DNA of 64,000 nucleotides from Aporrectodea caliginosa. Taxonomy: Eukaryota; Annelida; Clitellata; Crassiclitellata; Lumbricidae. Positions within the stretch are counted from its first letter, which is position 1; each line of letters opens with the position of its first letter. A program made the position numbers and the translations under genes. The stretch is taken from assembly GCA_020284085.1 (NCBI GenBank), contig JACEVL010000057.1:733204-797203 (forward strand), written 5' to 3'. Under the pieces are notes generated by a model. That model saw nothing but the letters and a program-made list of their open reading frames with translations. It had not been told where the DNA came from and did no database searches. Shown here one piece after another: positions 44,820 through 56,116 of this stretch.

Positions 44820-46060
44820 TAGTAACTAATTATTAAAACAACAGATAAACAGAGCACACAAAGCCTAACATGAAAAGTGTATCATATGGTAACAGTGACA
44901 AAACTTACAACACATAGTCATGAGTTATATTCTGGGTGATATTAAATCCTCTGAATAACACATATATTTATGCAATACTATTGTAACAACCACATCTCTT
45001 TTGATTGGCTTGTCCAAATATCAAAGTACAAGTGTAAAATCTCATGAACTGTTAGAGAAGGACCTAATGTTTAAACATGAAGTTTTTTTAAATTAAATTA
45101 TTAACTGCATATGTCAATAGTTTGTTTGTACATCCCTTATTTTCATTTAAGTTCAAGACATAGCCCATGAAAGAAAAAAACACAATGTGGTTTTAAAACC
45201 ATAATCGAACAAGACAAAAATTTGACAATCTGGTAATGTAGTTACAAGAGATCACGATATCAGTCCTGACAGTTTTGCTGAGTGTCCATAGTTCAGAGCA
45301 GACTGACCAATCGATGACATGATCAACTGACCTGTCCATCTGTGACGTATTTTGCTTCTAGTCGCAGGCGATTTTTCTTGATGTTGCGAATGATTGTGTC
45401 AACAGACTTCTCTGACACGCATCAGAGAATTCATCTATACGACATGACAGAGTGCGTGAGTATTCCTAAAACATAAGAGCATTGATCACGAGTGAAACGA
45501 AATATAAGCAGAAATGCTAAACATAAGAAATATATGCAGTAAGTATTTGTGAGTCAATCTACAATACAGCTTCAATTTGATAAACTTTATGTAAGTATTA
45601 TGCGCTGAATACAAGCATGGTACAAACGATGTAACACAAGACTGATAAAACATATGCAAGAATGATATTACCAAAAATACTGCCAGAGCAGATTAATTCA
45701 TGAGCTGCATATGACCATACTATTCAAGTGATCTTCTAGCAGGATCGGTGCACTTATAATGAGTTTTGCTGTAAATTTTTTATGTAAATGAGCACTTACA
45801 CGTACAATTCTAAGCTACAATCATAAAGAATTTATATTAACATGCATGATTTCATGTCAGTGAAGCTTTTTTGCAGACAAAGAACAAGGGAACCACACAA
45901 TAATCCTGTAGCGTGGGATGAGGGAAACTGGATTTTCCATGCTTTAACTGAAATGATATAACAACCAAGGAGTTTATATTCTTTTAGTGTATGACAGACA
46001 CAGGAACGGGTTAATACTGTGAGTTTAATACGATGAAGTCTCAGGGATCAGGCCTAGCAA
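44820..46060. other. Intron of the OXR1/NCOA7-like gene
   Basis: AT-rich, with no exon recognised. A small exon linking the coiled-coil and GRAM segments could be hidden here. Confidence 0.4.
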
Positions 46061-46072
46061 TTAAGTGCTTAC

Positions 46073-46297
46073 TGATGCTGCAATACTTGAATGCCGAGAT
46101 CGTGGACCATCTGAAGCCGACGGATCCAATAAGACAGAGTCAGATGAAGCAAAGTTAGCTTCTTCTGTTCGCAATCGAGTTCGGTATTTCTCTTCAGCAG
46201 CCTGCTTTACAGCTCTTTCTCTTTCTTCATCAGCCAACTTCTGAACTTTTTCTCTCTCTTCGGTCTCAAAGAAGTTCTTTGCGTAGATAAGCAACTT
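46073..46297 (-). CDS. OXR1/NCOA7-like gene, charged coiled-coil exon
   Basis: Seventy-five codons between a TTTTTTAG acceptor and a GTAAGC donor, both phase 0. They read KLLIYAKNFFETEEREKVQK, LADEERERAVKQAAEEKYRT and SVLLDPSASDGPRSRHSS. The Glu/Lys/Arg-rich helix is what lies between LysM and GRAM in this family. The neighbour phases agree with the LysM exon upstream. Confidence 0.6.
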
Positions 46298-46299
46298 CT

Positions 46300-46870
46300 A
46301 AAAAAGCCTGAAAAATCAAAATCAGACAAAGCATCATGATCACATATATGATTTTAGTTTCATTTTTTCCTGCACAGCATGTGGAAAGAAAAATGTTACA
46401 AGGAACTCCTTTAATACCACGTTACTTACCGATATTCTTCATTAGACAAGTTTTCTCAATGTTACCAAACTATTTAGTTTTCAATTTACGACTTAAATTT
46501 TTCACCCTGCTTTAGACAGCCACCATCGCTCTAATTTAAGTTTGCCTAAGAACTGCCTATATAATTCAAATATTTAATCAGAGTTTTAAAGAAAAAGCTG
46601 CCAAGCATGAAACAAAAGCCTCTTGACTGGTGCGGCAAACTCGCCATATGCAAGTTTGAGCCGTTGATGCAGAAGTTGTCTAGGATGTGAAACAAGTCCT
46701 TGAAACAAAACTTCTTGCCACTTACTGAACCTTAGTTATTCAACAGAGACTTGCCATAAATATAAGAAAACAAAAATTACTAACCAAATCAAATACCGCT
46801 ACATTCCTTAATTAAAGAGATTCCGTTTAAATATGCATCAAGCCCCCATCTACACTGTAACTCAATATTA
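46300..46870. other. Intron of the OXR1/NCOA7-like gene
   Basis: Non-coding AT-rich sequence with no repeat of note. Confidence 0.4.
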
Positions 46871-46871
46871 C

Positions 46872-46979
46872 CTGTCCTGTGTAAACGTGATTGGACATAA
46901 GTTTGTTCAGCTGTTTTAATTCACTTGGTCCCATTCCAAAACGAGCACCAATACTCAACAGTGTATCATTTTCTTGAAC
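46872..46979 (-). CDS. OXR1/NCOA7-like gene, LysM domain exon
   Basis: Thirty-six codons, phase 0 at both ends, from TTTTCTGTCAG acceptor to CAG|GTAATA donor. They encode VQENDTLLSIGARFGMGPSE followed by LKQLNKLMSNHVYTGQ. This is a LysM domain (DTL.SI...F....EL..LN.L....V..GQ). Within animals an intracellular LysM of this kind followed by GRAM-like sequence points to the OXR1/NCOA7 group. The upstream exon ends ...VQYK, completing the typical Y-x-V start of the domain across the splice. Confidence 0.82.
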
Positions 46980-47044
46980 CTGACAGAAAATTTTAAACAA
47001 TTCACTTTTATTCATCTAAACAGCATATTCAACAACCTTAGATT

Positions 47045-47441
47045 CATTAGAGCAGTGCTTCCCAAAGTGGTGGTCCGCGGACCGGCGCTGGTCCGCGAGC
47101 CCTCAGTTGCCGGTCCGCAGAGTGAGTGAACAAACTGGTCAAATAATAATTATTGTCTCAGAATCAAGAAATGGCCATTATATTTTTAAAAGTCATAACA
47201 AAAAGCACTTATTGGGTAGCATTTAAAGGACAATAGAGTCATGGAATTGGCTAAACATGCAATTAAATCAATGTTATAATACAGTTCGAGGAATTTAGGT
47301 GATCGAAAGCGAAAAGTAGAAATAATTAATAACTTTAGCACCGGTCCTCCTGCAGTTGGAAAATCCCTGCCGGTCAGTGACACTGTAAATTAGTTCTGCC
47401 GGTCCGTGATGCTGAAAAGTTTGGGAAGCACTGCATTAGAG
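47045..47441. mobile_element. hAT-type MITE in the OXR1-like intron, perfect TSD
   Basis: The element is 47053-47433 (381 bp). The ends are CAGTGCTTCCCAAA and its inverse TTTGGGAAGCACTG. The 8 bp duplication CATTAGAG lies on both sides (47045-47052, 47434-47441). The interior has GTCCGCGGACCGG-type motifs and no ORF. Confidence 0.93.
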
Positions 47442-47619
47442 TATCCGTATATGACAAAGTGCAACTTAGTGGATCCGTGTTTGCAGCCATCAAAAATTCC
47501 ATATCAATCAAAAAGTGTATGCATATACTCTTTTAATTAATTGTATCATTCAAGTTTCTCACCAATTTTATTAACTAGAATCATACGTCTAAAAGTCACA
47601 CACCTCTCTACAGCAGTGG

Positions 47620-48560
47620 TCTCAAATTTTGCCTGTTGCACAAATTTTGCATGTTGTCCGATTTTTTTGGCCCACAATACTTTGTAAATCATTTGTAATT
47701 TTCATAATTTATAGTTAATTAATATTTCAAATTTTCATTTTTGCTTGCTGATAAGTTTTAGGAAGAAATCATTGTCTCAGCGTATTATGCGCTAAATAAA
47801 TTCCTAAAATATTTTGAACTACATAAGCTCAATACAGCCTAGATTTTCCCTTGTGAAATAATTTACAAGATTAATATCTCTAAGTAACTAACATTCCTTC
47901 CACATTTTAGTTTAAATTGCAAGGATTTACATCTTCTCTGGCCCCTGAACCGTTCGTTGTTTGGGAGTCCTTATGTGGCCCTTAGTTTCATTTCAGTTTG
48001 CTCTACTCTACTATCTAAATCTTAACTTGACACAACCAATCTGCTGGCTTTCCATTTATCTCAAACAACCCAATAGTTCCTCTGTTTTCTCTCTGGATTC
48101 TAGCAGACGGATTTTGTTCTTCGTGAATAAATTCTGGACGAACCCTGAATAAACTGGTGCCATGCAGTTAGCCTAAACTAGCAGTTTACACCTTTTTGAG
48201 TCTACACTTACAATTCTGACTTAAGTGTAGGATCACTTATCTCAGCAATGAAAATTACTGCTGAACAAAACATGATGTAATGTAATTTAAAATTTAGTTT
48301 ACTTAGTTGCATAGCAACAGCATGCGTCACTTGCATGCATTTCATAAAGGCTACACAATCCATGGCATGCTACCTTCACTGGCAAATTTCATCATATTAA
48401 TAGCAATACCTGCAGGGATGCACCGACTGACAACAGAAGAAATTTTGACCCAAATTATACATGTTTCAAAACACAATATCGCTAAAACAGATTTATAGGA
48501 TATATGTTTGGCCAAAACCACAGTAATAAAGTCTTCAGTCACTATTTTAGATGAAAGTCG
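47620..48560. other. Intronic DNA with transposon debris
   Basis: 47625 has a second hAT-like end (CAGTGGTCTCAAAT) without a clear partner. 48130-48190 has a copy of the AATAAACTGGTGCCATGCAG dispersed repeat. The GTTTGT donor of the upstream exon is at its right edge. Confidence 0.45.
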
Positions 48561-48569
48561 AGGACAAAC

Positions 48570-48967
48570 CTTATACTGTACTGCGTCACTTGTGATTGAT
48601 GATCGTTTCTTGTCGTTGGAAGCTGAGTCAGATGAAAGAGTAAGAGAAGACTGTCTTTCATCTTTGGAGACTGTGTCCGCTGTGGGAGATGAATTCCTTT
48701 TATCAAGGGAAATAGTTTCTGCTTTTCCATTTTCGACTGTTGGAGACACTACTGTTTTATCAGCAGGCATAGCATCCAGCCATCCACCTTTCTTGTTTCA
48801 ACTCTCAGAGAGGTTCTTTTGATTGCAGTGGATGCTGTATCTGTCTTCGCAGTTTCAATGGTCACAGACGCACGCTTCTTAGCACTTGATGCAACACCTG
48901 ACTGTCCATTTTCAACACTCGTGGAAGATCGCTTCTTCTCACTAGAAGCAGTTCTTTCCATTTTTGA
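48570..48967 (-). CDS. OXR1/NCOA7-like gene, Ser/Lys repeat exon with frameshift
   Basis: The first part reads KMERTASSEKKRSSTSVENG and SSAKKRASVTIETAKTDTAS. After about 48780 the frame shifts by one base and continues TVVSPTVENGKAETISLDKR, DERQSSLTLSSDSASNDKKR and SSITSDAVQYK to the donor at 48570. The repeating K-K/R-x-S-x-T-x-E unit (about 18-20 residues) spans both frames, so a one-base indel in the genome or assembly is more likely than two genes. The end phase (0) fits the LysM exon. Further 5' exons would lie beyond 48967; none was recognised. Confidence 0.5.
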
Positions 48968-48969
48968 CT

Positions 48970-49790
48970 ATAGAATATACATACATACATACTATATTGG
49001 ACAGTTTAGATCTAGAAAACATTTTTATGTAGACAAATCTTACAAGTTACAGCAATAAAGTGAATTGTGATAATGTTAAGCTTGCAAGGTGTTTAAAACT
49101 TGCCACTGAACTAGTAACAAAGATCTATTACTTGAAATATTGACACTGACAACCCTATGAATTGTGAATCAACAGGTCACACGGTAGCTGGTTGGGAGGA
49201 AAGTAATAGTCTTAGGATAAACAACGTTTTGGGGTAAATGATGATTGCCCTAACGTGGAGTCATATATAGCTTTATTGAAGCACATCAGCTGGGAAACAC
49301 AAAAGTAGGCCACACTAAATAACAGAGCTCTGTCTGGTTGAACTGAATGATGAAAGGAGTTTCATGATATCTGCCTAGCTCCAGAAAAGACTACCGGTAC
49401 ATATTATGACTGGCTTCTAAAGAATTTAAGGCTTCTGGCCTGATAATAACAAAGGGAACCAGCACGGACAAATCATAAAATAGGAAAAGGACAGTGGTAT
49501 AAGCATAGTAATCACACAGACGACTATTTCAAGGGATAGAAATTAACTTCTTAAAAATACAGGACCACATGTTGACCTTTCTTTCTGATACAGTAACATC
49601 AGACTTAAAACATTGGTAAAAATCATTTTTCTTGACTTTACCTCTCCAGATTTCAACCGTATATTAAAACTTACCCAAAACTGGCTAAATAGGATCTGAT
49701 TTGAATGAGCATTGATTCTCTTAATGCAACTTTGCCAGGCACTGGAAAATTTTGGCCATTTACATATCATAATAATAATAATTTAATAAT
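48970..49790. other. Non-coding DNA upstream of the visible OXR1-like exons
   Basis: No promoter or exon could be called. Confidence 0.3.
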
Positions 49791-49799
49791 AAATGTTAC

Positions 49800-50038
49800 A
49801 GGTTTGGACATCTAGAGAGAAAGCTTATCGACAGAATCCCACACAATGCACTACAAAAAAATTCAAAGTAAAGAGAAATAACGTCACACCAAGACTACAT
49901 TGGATAGACAACATAAATGAGGACATACAATCACTTGGACTTACACTAAGGGGAGTAATGGTCTTGAAAAATGACCTAGGACAATGGAGATCATTTGTTC
50001 ATACCCATCGCCGCCAAATGGCAGGTGTCAGGAACTGA
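49800..50038 (+). mobile_element. LINE (RTE-like) extreme C-terminal fragment
   Basis: RLHWIDNINEDIQSLGLTLR followed by GQWRSFVHTHRRQMAGVRN and a stop is the characteristic end of an RTE-type LINE protein. Only about 80 codons remain. Confidence 0.75.
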
Positions 50039-50379
50039 TGATGCTGATGAAAGGGTGATTATTAAAACTGCCACACACCATTGGTAGGGATAGTAGAAAT
50101 TCATAGTCACAGAAGCTGTGAATTTTGTGATATTTGGCATTTGCCATAAATTTCCTCAAATGCTGAGAATTGCCATGATTTTGGGCAAATTCTGTTAAGT
50201 TAATGCAACACGATGTTCGGAACTGACATATTTCGCCGCAGTGTCAAAGTTTTACAGACGAGAACTTGGGGCTACATGTAATGATGGTCTACAATTGCAG
50301 AAACTAACTATGTGCCGAACATTGACCCTGACACTAGCGTGACATTACACAGCAATGGTGCGTCACTGATTTGATCTAA

Positions 50380-50900
50380 GTAAGTAAGTATATTCTTTAT
50401 TAAACCAGTTGTAGAAGTAGTGCAATCTGGTGTTCAAACATCATAGGACAAATACAATATCAATAGGAGTACAGGTATTCTTCCTAAACATGTTTTTCTC
50501 ATATCATTGTCAGTAAGATCAAGACCCTGTCATGAGACCATGGGTGAAGGACTGAAGGTCATAGGTAGTTGATTTCCTTGCGACCTTATAGTCCTACCGG
50601 CAACAGTGCAAAACAGTCTTGGAAATAGGAAGTAAGCCAAGTTAGGAAATTACTCCAAAGCCAAAAGAGGTATAGAACGTACTGTATATTTCTAAAGCAC
50701 GGGGGATATTGTTGTCAACAGTGTCAAATGCAGCGCCTGCATGAAACCGTGACTTGTCAATGGCTCCATCGATGTCCGAAAGGAGACGAACAAGTAAGTT
50801 CTCCGTATAGTCACCTTTCTCAAAAACTTATTGGAATGTTGGAAGTAGGCTATTCCTATCAAGCGTAGAGATGAGCTGAGCAGCTACAACCTTTTCAATA
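50380..50900 (-). mobile_element. CR1-like LINE remnant
   Basis: The minus strand near 50800-50700 reads LLVRLLSDIDGAIDKSRFHA and AAFDTVDNN, a degenerate RT motif A region (usually LDLSAAFDTVDH). The 3' end is at 50380-50400 with AATAAAGAATA and an (ACTT)n tail like that at 12185. Much of the RT between them is deleted. Confidence 0.6.
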
Positions 50901-52425
50901 ATTTTAAATTAAAATGTTACGTTACCTCTAGGTGTAAAGTTATTTGGGTCTGCCAGGTCCAAACCCTCACGCTTAGAGATCCTTCACTGCCCATTTGAAG
51001 TGGTGGCACGCCATTTAAGGTCTCTGTGGCCTGTTATAAATGACGCGGTAGTGCATGTGGAACAAAGTTTGGCTCTTACAACGGATGGATGAAATAGATC
51101 TAGGAATAGTTATCGCAATCGTAAACTCCAACTTTCTAAAACGCTACTCTGAAACTAAGAGCAGGGCACCAGCTTATTCACGAGCGCTACGTCAAGTCAT
51201 AGTCATGTCAAGTTGTCCATGGTGTCAAGGGAAGATCAGAGATTGGTTATTTATCAGAGAGACTTAAAGGTAGGAGGTAGTTAATAAACTGCAAGGCGGA
51301 CCTCGCTGAGGACAGGACATTTTGGAAGGGGAGTATTAAATGGATTAGGGTAGGAATTCTTGAAGAGAATTTAATTGGCCACACTACTCTATGTACTACT
51401 ATTACCCCCAAGCAGGTGGCCCTGGTTAGCGGAACCCTTTCGGCCCCTTATTGGTCTCCTAGGTAACCTTAACTTGCCTTGCCGATGTATTTCTGTTGTC
51501 GTTAACCCTCCTTTTGTATGTTTTTGGTTACCAAATAAATCAAATTTAATCAAAGAGATGGGAATTCAGTTTGGAGTTGAAAAGCGGTGAATTCATACAG
51601 TAGGCCTGTGTGGGGATCGATTGGCGTCATATTGGTGGTGGAACTGAGAATTTACGGAAATAAGAGGGAAGATCGTTCCAAAGTCAAGGTGCAGGGTGGG
51701 ATCGATATGGAACGGTTGGAGAACTTGAGGCAGCAATCTGAGGCATAGGCATAGGAGAAAGTGAGATACGGGGACGATCGAGAAGGTGCGGTGGCGGGAT
51801 GTAAGAGTTCGCGAAGGTTCCTTCGCTGGGAGTATTATAGGTAGCTGTAGGTCATTTGGTAGGATTTTGAAGTGGTTGTGGTTAGGTATTTTCAGCCAGT
51901 CAAGTGATTTCAGGACGGGAGTGATATGGTGATGCTCGGGTGTACTAGTGACAACTCGGGCGAGTGAAGACTTGGATGAGTTGGAGACAACTTAATTTCG
52001 GTGGATTCGAAGCTGAGGAAGAAGGTATTACAGTAATGAAGCTGCCTAATCGTAATGAATTACAAAGTGACACGCACCAAAAATTGCCACAAGCAGTTTA
52101 TTAAAACTTGTTTAAATAAAGTTCAGATGAAATCTGGCTACGAGTAGAAATCAAACTACGTGAGTCACTGACGAATTAACGGAAACAGTAAGAAAAAAGC
52201 TAACGATTGTTCTGTAGAATGAAAAACCAGAATTTAATGACAATGAAGCTAAAGGCTTTTCGTTCAGCCGGCGTCTGACAGTTCTATTAAAAGCCTCTGA
52301 ATTTATTTCACGTCAAGAACAGAGATTTACATAAATTTGGTTTCCAATACAAATCTCAGGACCTAGTATTTATAGGCCTACGCTTCGATTGTACTGGAAG
52401 CAACATATCAATGCTACAGCGAATA
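50900..52425. other. LINE debris and non-coding DNA
   Basis: 51105-51190 is an inverted copy of the CGTGAATAAGCTGGTGCCC repeat. 51375-51560 ends in AATAAATCAAATTTAATC and looks like a plus-strand LINE 3' end. No gene is supported. Confidence 0.45.
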
Positions 52426-52925
52426 AACGAAGATTTTGGCCAAATAATTTTGGAATATTTGGCTGCTTCAGTGGCGAATTCAGACTCTTAAATCATAGGT
52501 ATGGGATCCAATATAATTTCTTTGGATGTACATCAATCACTTTAAATTTTTAAATCTTCGTGAAATTCTACGCGAATTTTACCGCAGGGAACAGAGAAAC
52601 TAGAAGGAGAAGACTAAGAAAGCTCATAAATTGTCCAGACAACCAGATAAGGTTTCCAAAATTGTTTCAGCAAAGGTAAGCGCGACCTTTCTTATTATAC
52701 CCTCTCCGAAATAAACTCCCCAAATTCTGGATCCGCCAATGAAGAATATTCTCTGTGATCAGGCTACACGAGGACTACAAGAAAGAACTATTAGGAAAAG
52801 TTAGAAAAAGCAACCAAGCATACACTACAATATGATTCGCTCGGGAATATCGTTTGCAGACCGATTACAATTCTGTATCTTCTTCAAGTCTTCGTCTCTC
52901 TTCCTTCGAATTTGGCCGCAAACCA

Positions 52926-52997
52926 TCAGTAGCATCGGTTACCATAACATCGTTTACCTGGTTGGCAGCAAACTAGACCGCCCGGACAACAGGTTCC
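52926..52997 (-). CDS. Cysteine-rich peptide gene, terminal exon, copy 1
   Basis: The acceptor CTTTTCTTCAG at 52998 opens 23 codons and a stop in phase 0. They contain two Cys-Cys pairs and two further single Cys around a QPGKRCYG turn; a basic Gly-Lys-Arg is included. Phase 0 matches the donor of the precursor exon at 56117. The second copy of this exon lies nearer (54282-54205), so this may be an alternative or a relic last exon. Function is unknown: a secreted defence, venom-like or signalling peptide is possible. Confidence 0.5.
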   Translation of the reverse strand, partial: GTCCPGGLVCCQPGKRCYGNRCY

Positions 52998-54204
52998 CTG
53001 AAGAAAAGAAAGTAAACAAATCGTCAGATTTGAGATAAGAACGACGCTAAAGAGACATGCATGTATGTGTGTGTGCGTGTGCATCGACATATATATATTT
53101 ATATATAAGTGTGTATAGTTTTGATATTTATATATGCGCACATGCATATTTATATATACATGTATAGATATAGATATATAAATATATCCATATAACTAAT
53201 ACAAATTATGTATATAAGTCGGTGTGTTGCGCGGGCGGATGTGGGGTACAGGGCGTGTCGATTTTTGGAACTCTCAAAGTCCAAAAATGACTAGTACACT
53301 ACAGAAAGACATGACGTAGTAAGTCAATAAGAGATTTTAGTAAAATTAATATTATGTTGGTTTATGCTTGGTCAATAACTGTCATGAAATAATTACGAAA
53401 CTTTTTGTGAAGGCAGGTCTAATTGGTTAACTTTACTGATATAAAAGTTGATTTAAAAATATATTTTGTTAAAGGGCATAAAAATTATCTCAAATGATTG
53501 TGTAAAGACAGAGATATTATATACTAAAATAATTTTATTATTTATTTGGTTAAACTCAAAGCATATTCACAAATCACACATACATTATATATATATATTC
53601 ATATATATATATATGCAGTATATATATATATATTTGCTTCTTTCCTACGCTTTGATTGTTGTACCAACATATACTAAGAAGATAGCCATCAGTGTTTGGA
53701 AAATTTGCTGCTTCAGTGGCTAACTACCATACGCTAACTTGGGAATTGCCCACAATGGCTTCTAATAGATAAAATTTCTTGGGGACATTCACCCATATGA
53801 GCAACCTAATTAAATTTAGAAACTTGTTGCCCTCTGAACTGCCAACTCTGCGCGAATTTGAGATATGGGATACTGCTAAGAAACTAGAAGGTGAAGATTC
53901 AGAAAGCTATTAAACTGTACTGACAGTCCAGATAAGGTTTCCAAAATTGTTTGAGCAAAGGTAAGCGCGACCTTTCTTATTATACCCTCTCGAAATAAAT
54001 TCCCCCCAAATTCTGGATCGGTCAATGCAGAATATTCTCTGCGATCAGGCTACACGAGGACTACTGTAACAAGAGAACTATTAGGAAAAGTTAGATAAAG
54101 CAACCAAGCATACACTACAAATTATGATTCGTTTGCAGACCGAATACAATTCTATATCTTCTTCAAGTCTTCGTCTCTCTTCCTTCGAATTTGGCCGCAG
54201 ACCA

Positions 54205-54282
54205 TCAGTAGCATCGGCCGACCGGATAAGAACATCGTTTACCTGGTTGGCAGCAAACTAGACCGCCCGTGCAACAGGTTCT
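54205..54282 (-). CDS. Cysteine-rich peptide gene, terminal exon, copy 2
   Basis: The acceptor TTTTCTTCAG opens 25 codons and a stop in phase 0. The cysteine spacing is almost that of copy 1 (CC, then CC, C, C), with changes CCTGGLVCC against CCPGGLVCC and a two-residue longer last loop. All cysteines are conserved while other positions vary, suggesting selection. It is the closer of the two candidate last exons for the precursor exon at 56404-56117. Confidence 0.55.
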   Translation of the reverse strand, partial: RTCCTGGLVCCQPGKRCSYPVGRCY

Positions 54283-54539
54283 CTGAAGAAAATGAAGTAA
54301 ACAAATCGTCAGATTTGAGATAAGATAGACACTAAACAGACATGCATGTATGTGCGTGTGCGTGTGCATCGACATAAAATTATATATTTATGTATATATG
54401 TGTGTATAGTTTTGATATTTATATATGCCTACATGCATATTTATATATATATATATATATGTATAGATATATCAATATATTAATATTTCCATATAACTAA
54501 TAAAATTATGTATGTATGTAGGTATGTATGTATGAGCAC

Positions 54540-54690
54540 TTGCTATAGCGCTCCTTCAGATTTCTACTCAGAGGCGCTCCCGACAACAGCGCGGACGCTG
54601 AATCGGAGTACGCCGAAGCGTATGAGCAATTGCGAGTGAAGGACTTGCGGCTGTTTAAGGTGGATTCGAACCCGCAACCATCCGTGTATA
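54540..54690. repeat. SINE-like sequence with B-box motif
   Basis: GGTGGATTCGAACCCGCAAC (minus strand GGTTCGAATCC) plus the preceding GCGCTCC-rich stretch look like a tRNA-derived repeat. No cloverleaf could be drawn. Confidence 0.3.
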
Positions 54691-54869
54691 TATATATATA
54701 TGTGTATGATCATGCGCGCTCACGGAAATGTTGGGTTGAGACCTGTCTACATGCATGTGCGCATCTAGATATACCTTAGTATCAATAGATGTCTAGGTTT
54801 CGTATGTACAATTTTCAGCTAAGATTCGGGCTCTTTGTCACTAGTATACAACCTTTAATTGAATGGGAA

Positions 54870-55725
54870 AAACCGGTATCAGAGGCTTTCATCTCCGGAC
54901 GTTTCACCTCCAGGGGTTTTCACCTCCGGACGTTTCACCTCTGGTCGATTCACCTCTAGGGGCTTTCACCTCTATGGGCTTTCACCTCTAGGGGTATTCA
55001 CCTCCATTCTCATGTTTATTTCTTAATTAACCTTGAACGTGTAACGATTGAATCAGATAACAAGACAAGAGATTGACTGTAATTAACGGCATATGATAAC
55101 GCGTGTCACTGACTGTTGTCAGCATATCCCGTTGACTCGAAAACACTGCAATTACGCGCAACAAATCGAATCAGATAATAAGCTATTTGATAGCAATAAC
55201 CCATCTTTCTCATACTTAGCCTAATGGCCTTTACTATAGATGACAGTATAATTATTAATTGCTTATTTTGTAGGCCTATGTTGTCTATGCTTACATTTCG
55301 GCGTCGTAGACAAATAAACTTGATAGGCCTAAGTTTATAATAAGAAATCAACTTAATTACGCATTGATTATTGCCTCGCTTTATCTACTTTATGACACGA
55401 TAATAATTATTAGTTGCTCATATTCAAATATTTTGTATATTGCATGTTTCGTTTTTAGTCAGTGACACGCATTATCGTATGTTGATGCCGTTAATTATAG
55501 TCACTCTCTTGTCTTATTATCTGTTTCTATTTGTTACATGTTTAAGGTTAATCAATAAATATGAGAGTGGAGGTGAATACCCCTAGAGGTGAAAGCCCCT
55601 AGAGGTGAAAGCCCCCAGAGGTGAATCGACCGGAGGTGAAACTTCCGGAGGTGAAAACCCCTTGACGTGAATCGCTCGGAGGTCAAACGTCCGGAGGTGA
55701 AAGCCCCTGGAACCGAAAAACCAGG
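54870..55725. mobile_element. Foldback element with long TIRs of GGTGAA-type motifs
   Basis: The outer about 130 bp of each end consist of repeats such as TTTCACCTCCGGACG, GATTCACCTCTAGGGG and CTTTCACCTCTAGGGG. In reverse complement they form the right end (GAGGTGAAAGCCCCTAGAGG). Homology continues inward through ACAAGA(G)AGTGACTATAATTAACGG to GTGTCACTGACT, giving TIRs of about 240 bp. The middle, about 55130-55450, is unique and non-coding. It lies in the putative intron of the cysteine-rich peptide gene. Confidence 0.85.
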
Positions 55726-56110
55726 TACAACAGAGGAAAATTCTCAGTACAGCGAAAGCGAAGATAATCTCAAATTGCCACAAATATTCTATTATTAATT
55801 TTTAAATTAAAATCGTAACCAGTCGATCGGATCAGATAGGTTACAATCTTAAATTCCTTCATTTATTTCTGTGCTAAGGTAAGCTTCAAATCTATAGGTC
55901 GTCTTGTGAAGATCATTTACATGGGAAGCTCTCAGAAGTAATTGAGATCTTGTTTGTTTGTATACGGCTTCAAATTATCTACAGAAACTCACACGGCGCC
56001 ATACTGTGGATGTATTCAAATGTATGACAGTATGGGAATATCATGAAGTCGTCTGACTAGCATCTAATTTGACATAGGAATAAGTCACCAAATGACTGCA
56101 GTAATGCTAC
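55726..56110. other. Putative intron sequence next to the precursor exon
   Basis: AT-rich, with no feature other than the GTGTAAG donor at its right edge (56116-56110). Confidence 0.35.
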
Positions 56111-56116
56111 TTACAC

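Larger units (their letters stand above)
52430..54535. repeat. Tandem segmental duplication of about 1.28 kb
   Basis: About 52430-53250 matches about 53680-54535. Shared stretches include GGTTTCCAAAATTGTTT with GCAAAGGTAAGCGCGACC, and CCTCTCTTCCTTCGAATTTG. ATATATAT microsatellites follow in both. The copies carry small indels, so the offset varies from 1245 to 1285 bp. Each contains one cysteine-rich terminal exon on the minus strand. Confidence 0.9.

Noticed and set aside
54540..54690. tRNA gene
   Set aside because: A B-box is present but I could not form acceptor, D and anticodon arms; SINE-like origin is more likely.
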